DNA of 10,663 nucleotides from positions 1-10,663 of the forward strand of contig JAPOQV010000639.1 in assembly GCA_026710565.1 (NCBI GenBank), given 5' to 3'. The number at the start of each line of letters is the position of its first letter. Position 1 is the first letter of the stretch. Shown here piece after piece: positions 7,170 to 10,663 of this stretch. The position numbers were made by a program, and so were the translations under genes. Source of the DNA: Spirochaetaceae bacterium. Its GTDB lineage: Bacteria > Spirochaetota > Spirochaetia > SZUA-6 > Bin103. Below the pieces are notes generated by a model, which saw nothing but the letters and a program-made list of their open reading frames with translations, was not told the DNA's origin and did not search any database.

Positions 7170-7678
7170 ATGGAGGAGCCGGCGGCTCCCTCGTACATCC
7201 CCGGGTCGGTCCGGCCCAGCAGGGCCATGCCGACCTTGTTGACGTGCGCCAGCGCGTCGTCGCTCAGGATCTTCTCATGGCCCGAGCCCGGGTAGTGGGC
7301 GCAGTACGGGCTCATGGGATCCGCCGCGTTGCCGTCTCCCGCGGCGATCCGCATCAACTGGCAGTTCAGCGACTCCCACCACGCGCCGACGCTGTCGAAG
7401 CTGAGGTGTCCGTTGATCTTGGTCGCGGCCAGGTCCACCAGGTACGTGGTGGCGAAATCCAGATCCGCGTGCATCTTCTTCGCGGCCGCGGCCTGATCCT
7501 CGGTGGCCATGTCGCCGTGCAGCGCCGCCACCATCTCGTCCGGGGTCAGCGTGTTCCACCAGCGAACCGCGTACTCCGGCGAGTTGACCATCTGCTGCGC
7601 ATGGCCGGAGACGGCCGCGACCAGCATGATCCCCGCCGCAGCCGCCACGAGCATGAGCGTCCTGTTCTTCCTTGTCAT
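7166..7678 (-). CDS. Secreted protein with one WWN/SLNC/YCxHYPG domain (unrecognised family)
   Basis: 170 residues from the ATG at 7678, preceded by GGAGG with 5-nt spacing; an upstream in-frame ATG at 7729 has no such site and would precede the signal with 17 extra residues. The signal peptide is MTRKNRTL, a hydrophobic core and cleavage after SGHA/QQ (about 27). Where the lipoprotein paralogue has LSGC, this protein has VSGH, so it should be released rather than lipidated. One ~120-residue domain follows: RWWNTLTPDEMVAALHGDMAT (39-59), an Ala/Lys-rich probable helix AAAAKKM (63-69), VDLAATKINGH (81-91), WWESLNC (100-106), SPYCAHYPGS (123-132), HVNKVGMALLGRTDPGMY (145-162). Cys106 and Cys126 are conserved in all copies and may form a disulfide. 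No family is recognised and no function is proposed. It is a close paralogue of each half of the next gene. Confidence 0.8.
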   Translation of the reverse strand: MTRKNRTLMLVAAAAGIMLVAAVSGHAQQMVNSPEYAVRWWNTLTPDEMVAALHGDMATEDQAAAAKKMHADLDFATTYLVDLAATKINGHLSFDSVGAWWESLNCQLMRIAAGDGNAADPMSPYCAHYPGSGHEKILSDDALAHVNKVGMALLGRTDPGMYEGAAGSSM

Positions 7679-7697
7679 CGAGTCCTCCAGAGCCAGC

Positions 7698-7726
7698 AAG
7701 CTAAGCATGCCGGAGTCTACGGACAA
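7698..7726 (-). promoter_or_regulatory. Possible promoter for the one-domain secreted protein
   Basis: Read on the minus strand, TTGTCC (7721-7726) and TAGCTT (7698-7703) are separated by 17 nt and lie upstream of GGAGG and the ATG at 7678. The stretch GGCATGCTTA just before the -10 resembles GGAATGCTTA at the same place before the two-domain gene and GGCATGTT before the lipoprotein gene. The hexamer matches are weak; the conservation among the three leaders is the better evidence. Confidence 0.3.
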
Positions 7727-7730
7727 CAAG

Positions 7731-7809
7731 CCCGGCGACGCCTCAGGCCTGGTAGGGCCGAGGCGTCGCCAAGGACAGCATGTTCGCGCAGTTCGTCCTG
7801 CGCTACCGA
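7731..7809 (+). pseudogene. Decayed copy of the barrel 3' tail (copy 3 of 3)
   Basis: Aligned over its full length with 6390-6467 it matches at about 65 of 79 columns, with one inserted base. The reading after the frameshift is GRGVAKDSMFAQFVLRY, against GRDAAKDNVFAQLVVRY in the barrel: changes are mostly conservative, the terminal-strand pattern is kept, and the stop TGA has become CGA. That suggests it came from a functional barrel (this one or a paralogue) and decayed later. It ends exactly one base before the stop of the two-domain lipoprotein gene (7810). No other barrel sequence is present upstream. Confidence 0.68.
7734..7770. repeat. 15-bp stem hairpin within decayed tail copy 3
   Basis: GGCGACGCCTC (7734-7744) and GGCC (7746-7749) pair perfectly with GGCC (7756-7759) and GAGGCGTCGCC (7760-7770). 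A single bulged A sits at 7745 and the loop is TGGTAG. The pair A7738-T7766 is T-A in the other decayed copy, a compensatory change. No U-tract follows on either side. The stem is stronger than that of the coding copy, which has three mismatches. Confidence 0.65.
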
Positions 7810-8706
7810 TCAGCCCTCGTCTGCGGGCGTGTACATGCCGGGGTCGTCACGGCCGAGCAATGCCATCCCGACCATGTTGACGTGGTCCAGCGCGTCGTCG
7901 CCGAGGATCTTCTCCGGCGGGAAGTCCGAGCCCGGATAGTGGGCGCAGTACGGGCTCATCGGATTGTGCGTATTGCCGTAACCCGTCGCGATGTTCATCT
8001 CCTGGCAGTTCAGCGACTCCCACCACTCACCGACGCTGGAGAAGCTCCTGTAGCCGTTGATCTCGTCCGCCGCCAGGTTCACCTTGGTCAGGGTGGCGGC
8101 ATCCAGATACATGTACATCTTCTTCGCCGCGGCGGCCTGCTCCATCGTGGCCATGTCGCCGTACAGCGCCGCGACCATCTGCGGACCGTCCAGGGCGTTC
8201 CACCAGCGCTCGGCAACGGCCGGGTGCGTCATCGGCGTCCCTGCGCCCAGCAGCGCCATGCCGACCTTGTTGACGTGCTTCAGCTCGTCATACCCAAGGA
8301 TCTTCTCCGGCGGGAAGTCCGTGCCCGGGTAGTGCCTGCAGTACGGGCTCGCCGAATTGTGCGTATTGCCGTAACCCGTCGCGATGTTCATCTCCCGGCA
8401 GTTCAGCGACTCCCACCACTCGCCGACGGTGCCGTAGTTGCGGTGGCCGTTGATCTCGGTCGCGGCCAAGTCAACCCTGGCCTTGGTGACCTCATCCAGA
8501 TCGGCGTACATCTTCCGCGCCGCGACGTCCTGCCCGCCGGTAGCCGAATCGCCATACAACGCCGCTACCATCTGATCCCCGTTCAGGGAGTTCCACCAGT
8601 ACATCGCGTACGGCAGGTCGGCCGTCGAAACGGCGCTATAGCAGCCACTCAACACCAACACGGACGCGGCGGCGGCTGCGGCGTACGACAGAAACTTCGT
8701 TCTCAT
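7810..8706 (-). CDS. Lipoprotein with two tandem WWN/SLNC/YCxHYPG domains (unrecognised family)
   Basis: 298 residues from the ATG at 8706, which has GGAGG with 6-nt spacing; the in-frame start at 8724 lacks one and would add six residues before the signal. The signal peptide MRTKFLSY, Ala/Val/Leu core and lipobox L19-S-G-C22 mark an exported lipoprotein. Two tandem copies of one domain follow with an exact 131-residue period: WW at 37-38 and 168-169, WWESLNC at 97-103 and 228-234, SPYC[RA]HYPG at 120-128 and 251-259, HVNxVGMALLG at 144-154 and 275-285. The halves are roughly 70% identical by eye. Each has two conserved Cys (103/123 and 234/254). The conserved aromatics, Cys pair and PYCxHYPG suggest a folded extracytoplasmic module, but the family and ligand are unknown. 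It lies 63 bp downstream of the GH4 gene on the same strand, with a possible promoter of its own in between. Confidence 0.82.
   Translation of the reverse strand: MRTKFLSYAAAAAASVLVLSGCYSAVSTADLPYAMYWWNSLNGDQMVAALYGDSATGGQDVAARKMYADLDEVTKARVDLAATEINGHRNYGTVGEWWESLNCREMNIATGYGNTHNSASPYCRHYPGTDFPPEKILGYDELKHVNKVGMALLGAGTPMTHPAVAERWWNALDGPQMVAALYGDMATMEQAAAAKKMYMYLDAATLTKVNLAADEINGYRSFSSVGEWWESLNCQEMNIATGYGNTHNPMSPYCAHYPGSDFPPEKILGDDALDHVNMVGMALLGRDDPGMYTPADEG
7813..8205 (-). repeat. Domain repeat unit 2 (C-terminal), 393 bp
   Basis: This unit codes residues 168-298. It is in register with 8206-8598 at an exact 393-bp offset. Within it 7963-8035 matches 8356-8428 at 71 of 73 positions, and 7904-7927 matches 8297-8320 perfectly. 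Nucleotide identity this high in places, next to more diverged flanks, suggests recent duplication or gene conversion. Confidence 0.8.
8206..8598 (-). repeat. Domain repeat unit 1 (N-terminal), 393 bp
   Basis: This unit codes residues 37-167, the first WWN/SLNC/YCxHYPG domain, immediately after the lipobox and a short linker. It is paired with 7813-8205 at a 393-bp period without any indel between the two units, apart from scattered substitutions. Confidence 0.8.
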
Positions 8707-8723
8707 CGATATCCTCCGGCGCA

Positions 8724-8753
8724 AGAATAAGCATTCCTGATTTTGCTCGGCAA
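8724..8753 (-). promoter_or_regulatory. Probable promoter of the two-domain lipoprotein gene
   Basis: On the minus strand TTGCCG (8748-8753) and TATTCT (8724-8729) are separated by 18 nt; each matches the sigma-70 consensus at 4 of 6 positions. They precede GGAGG and the ATG at 8706, giving a short leader. This is the most AT-rich patch around (the AAAATC and GAATGCTTATTC stretch). It lies in the 63-bp gap after the GH4 stop, so the lipoprotein gene may be transcribed independently of the glycosidase operon. Confidence 0.45.
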
Positions 8754-8769
8754 CACTCCCCGCGCGGCG

Positions 8770-10152
8770 TCAGGAGTCGAAGAAGCGCGGCAGCCAGCGG
8801 CGGTTGGCGGCCAGCAGCTCGTCGGCCAGCTCGCCGATCTCGGCGAAGTCGGCGCCGGCGCACATCGGATCCAGCGACAGCGCCTCGACCAGCACCTCGC
8901 GGTCGCCCCGCAGGGCCGCCTGCACGGTCATCTCCTGCACGTCGACGTGCAGCCGGCAGAGCGATCCCACGCCGCCGGGAAGCTCCCCGCACCGCTCCGG
9001 ACGGATCTCCTCGCCCGTGACCGTCGCCAGGGTCTCGACGATGGCTTCGCGCGGCAGGTTCGAGACCTGGCCCCGGTTCGGCAGGTTGAGGATCGCCGTG
9101 GTGCTTCCGCCGGTGAGGATCGCGTTCATCACCTCGGTCATCTCCTCGCCGCTGCGGGTCCAGTCCATCTCCTCCGTGCCGGCGGCGATGCGCTCCACGC
9201 GCGCCCGGTTCTGCTCGCGGCGGTGGCGGCGGGAGTCGACGGTGGTCTTCTCCACCGCGTAGCTCATCGCGTAGCCGTTGCGGACGTTGCACAGGTGCGG
9301 CCAGAACTCGACCAGGTGGCGGTCGCCGGCCAGCGGCAGGTAGCCGAAGGTCCGGCACAGCGCCAGCTTGGCGGCGTGCCGGTTGCTCAGGCTGTACGGT
9401 GCGCCGGGCGGCGCCAGGTCGCGGTGCTCGCGCGCGAAGCGGCGGATGTCGGGCAGCACGTCGCGGCCGTTCAACTCCGCTCCGATGATCCAGATGAAGT
9501 GGTTGATGCCGGCCACGGTGTAGCGGAGTCCCTGCTCCGGCAGCCACCGGTAGAGCTGCTCGACGACGTTGAGCTCCGCCGGCGGATGCAGGCCCAGGAT
9601 GGCGGCGGCCAAGGCCGGGAAGGCGTGGAACTCGTGGCAGAGCCCCACCACGTGCACGCTGTCGGCGGCCAGGTTCATGGCCCGCGTCACCGCACTCATC
9701 GGGTTGGTGACGTTCAGGAGCCAGGCGCCGGGGCAGTGCCGCTCCATGTCCTCGACGACCTCCGCCGCGACCGGCACGGCGCGCAGGGCCGCCGAGATGC
9801 CGGCCGGCCCCACCGTCATGGAGACCGGCTGCCGGATGCCGTAGCGAATGGGAATCTCCAGGTCGTACTCGAAGGCGTCCATGCTGCCGGGGCTGAAGGT
9901 GGTCATCACGAAGTCGGCGCCGGCGAGCGCCTCGGCCCGGGCGTCGCAGACCGAGACTCGGTAGTCCTTGCCGCGCGCCTCGTTGAAGCGGGCGAGCATG
10001 GACGCCACCGCCTCCGCGCCCCCGCGGTCCGGGTCCACCAGCCTGATCTCGCCACCGTCCACGGCGTCCAGCAGGTAGACGTCCTTCATCAGCGAGATCA
10101 TCCACTGCGAGCTGCCCCCGCCGATGACCGCCAGCACCATCGTATTGCTCAT
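8770..10152 (-). CDS. Glycoside hydrolase family 4 (alpha-glycosidase/alpha-galacturonidase-like), NAD- and metal-dependent
   Basis: A 460-residue cytosolic enzyme of typical GH4 length. GH4 enzymes cleave glycosides by transient C3 oxidation with bound NAD+ and a divalent metal, usually Mn2+. Visible motifs: N-terminal Rossmann GGGSSQW (11-17), the acidic end of the second strand LVDPD (38-42), NVTNP (147-151), metal-binding Cys172 in GLCHEF, and metal-binding His218 in GINHFIW (215-221). The tetrapeptide after the conserved Gly-Leu is CHEF; published subgrouping uses CHEV for alpha-glucosidases, CHSV for alpha-galactosidases, CHGx for alpha-glucuronidases and CN(V/I)P for 6-phospho-glycosidases, so this resembles the non-phosphorylated alpha-glycosidase side but matches none exactly. 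No signal peptide is present. Its ATG overlaps the stop of the aldo/keto reductase gene by 4 nt, so the two are co-translated and probably share a sugar pathway. The exact substrate is uncertain. Confidence 0.9.
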   Translation of the reverse strand: MSNTMVLAVIGGGSSQWMISLMKDVYLLDAVDGGEIRLVDPDRGGAEAVASMLARFNEARGKDYRVSVCDARAEALAGADFVMTTFSPGSMDAFEYDLEIPIRYGIRQPVSMTVGPAGISAALRAVPVAAEVVEDMERHCPGAWLLNVTNPMSAVTRAMNLAADSVHVVGLCHEFHAFPALAAAILGLHPPAELNVVEQLYRWLPEQGLRYTVAGINHFIWIIGAELNGRDVLPDIRRFAREHRDLAPPGAPYSLSNRHAAKLALCRTFGYLPLAGDRHLVEFWPHLCNVRNGYAMSYAVEKTTVDSRRHRREQNRARVERIAAGTEEMDWTRSGEEMTEVMNAILTGGSTTAILNLPNRGQVSNLPREAIVETLATVTGEEIRPERCGELPGGVGSLCRLHVDVQEMTVQAALRGDREVLVEALSLDPMCAGADFAEIGELADELLAANRRWLPRFFDS

Positions 10153-10663
10153 TCCGCCATCACCTCACCTTCGTCATGGTGCCGACACGCCTCCCGCAAC
10201 TCCACCATCTCCGCCGCATCCAGCGGGCCGTCGCGCTCGGCGGCGAGCGCGTCCGCCAGCTCGGCGCGGTTGCGTACGCCGATCGCGACCGTGGCCACCT
10301 CCGGGAGTGACAGGGCGTACCGGTAGGCCAACCGCGCCGACGGTATGCAACGCGCCCGTGCCAGGCGGCGGAGACCGGCCGCTCGCCGGTAGTCGACGGC
10401 GATGGGATGGTCGCGGGCGACCTGCTTGTCGAGCACGTCGGCCAGCGCCCCGCGGCCGACCGCGGGGATGCCGATCACGGGAACGCCGGCAGCGGCGGCC
10501 GCCAGCGCCACCGATCCGGTGGGCGGCCCGCGGAACGGCACCTCCTCACCGGCCGAGCTCTGCGCATTGGCGATCACTTGCACGGTCGCGGGCTGCGGGC
10601 GAGACAGCAGCGCCTCCTGCACGGTCACCGGTGCCCCTATGCCGCTGATGCCCCAGGCGCCGA
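10149..10663 (-). CDS. Aldo/keto reductase family oxidoreductase, 5' end outside window
   Basis: The frame is open through the right edge, so the N-terminal half of the barrel, including the catalytic Asp/Tyr/Lys/His tetrad region, is not visible; about 171 codons of the C-terminal half are. An internal GTG at 10628 is not the true start, because coding continues upstream as GAWGISGIGAPVTVQEAL, the usual strand where aldo/keto reductases read 'GxSxxxxxxxxxAL'. Supporting motifs are the strand VQVIANAQSS, GVPVIGIPAVGRGAL (barrel strand 7 region, where the family has a small-residue-rich turn binding NADPH), and the C-terminal block SARLAYRYALSLPEVATVAIGVRNRAELADAL, matching the 'alryvlshpgvstvipGaxsxxxlxenl' pattern. 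It probably reduces or oxidises a sugar, glycoside or aldehyde with NAD(P)H. It is upstream of and overlapping GH4, consistent with one catabolic operon. Confidence 0.85.
   Translation of the reverse strand, partial: GAWGISGIGAPVTVQEALLSRPQPATVQVIANAQSSAGEEVPFRGPPTGSVALAAAAAGVPVIGIPAVGRGALADVLDKQVARDHPIAVDYRRAAGLRRLARARCIPSARLAYRYALSLPEVATVAIGVRNRAELADALAAERDGPLDAAEMVELREACRHHDEGEVMAE

Noticed and set aside
7734..7770. Hairpin as an intrinsic (Rho-independent) terminator
   Set aside because: The stem is strong, but neither strand has a U-tract after it: the plus strand continues AAGGACA and the minus strand GGGCTTG.
7096..7809. Tail repeats as integron attC sites or CRISPR repeats
   Set aside because: There are only three copies, no integrase or cas gene in the window, no attC-type RYYYAAC/GTTRRRY boxes seen, and the copies keep protein-level similarity to the barrel tail, so a duplicated gene end explains them better.
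7035..7809. The two spacers 7035-7165 and 7679-7809 both being exactly 131 bp
   Set aside because: The homologous tail begins at different offsets in the two spacers (61 and 52 bp in), so the equal length is probably coincidental and is not used as evidence.
8743..10326. Long plus-strand open frame (527 codons) opposite GH4 and the reductase
   Set aside because: GH4 on the minus strand has all catalytic motifs; the opposite frame has none and crosses two genes.

Overview
The window is high-GC DNA from a diderm (Gram-negative-type) bacterium. Evidence for an outer membrane is direct: two lipoprotein signal peptides with LSGC lipoboxes, Sec signal peptides, and a beta-barrel protein whose last strand ends in a C-terminal aromatic residue. 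No rRNA, tRNA, CRISPR array, integrase or transposase was seen. The phylum cannot be fixed from this window. An RND (MMPL-type) transporter followed by a TP0789-type LolA-like protein and a barrel, plus a GH4 glycosidase, would suit a free-living or host-associated spirochaete-like or other marine/environmental diderm, but that is inference.

Layout. (1) 1-1931 is a divergent pair sharing a 44-bp intergenic region: a secreted FG-GAP/VCBS (ASPIC/CRTAC1-like) repeat protein on the minus strand, cut by the left edge, and a phytanoyl-CoA dioxygenase-family Fe(II)/2-oxoglutarate oxygenase on the plus strand. (2) 1985-6467 is a tight three-gene plus-strand operon in which each gene overlaps the next by 4 nt: an RND/MMPL transporter, a periplasmic LolA-like protein (apparently starting at CTG behind a near-perfect Shine-Dalgarno) and an outer-membrane beta-barrel. 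Together they look like an inner membrane-periplasm-outer membrane route for a lipid or other hydrophobic cargo. (3) 6474-8706 holds three minus-strand genes for small exported proteins: a lipoprotein with an unrecognised mature domain, a secreted protein with one copy of an unrecognised WWN/SLNC/YCxHYPG domain, and a lipoprotein with two copies of it. (4) 8770 to the right edge is a minus-strand pair overlapping by 4 nt: a GH4 NAD/metal-dependent glycosidase and an aldo/keto reductase cut by the right edge, probably a sugar-catabolic operon.

The most unusual part is region 3. The last ~78 bp of the barrel gene (6390-6467) recurs as two decayed, frameshifted copies at 7096-7169 and 7731-7809. 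All three copies lie directly against the 3' end of one of the three minus-strand exported-protein genes. The simplest reading is that a unit made of [barrel 3' tail + convergent exported-protein gene + promoter/signal-peptide leader] was duplicated in tandem, after which the protein payload diverged or was swapped. Both decayed copies also fold into stronger hairpins than the coding copy, with one compensatory base-pair change. This gives a small cassette-like array of exported proteins beside an envelope-transport operon, with an uncharacterised domain as the payload.
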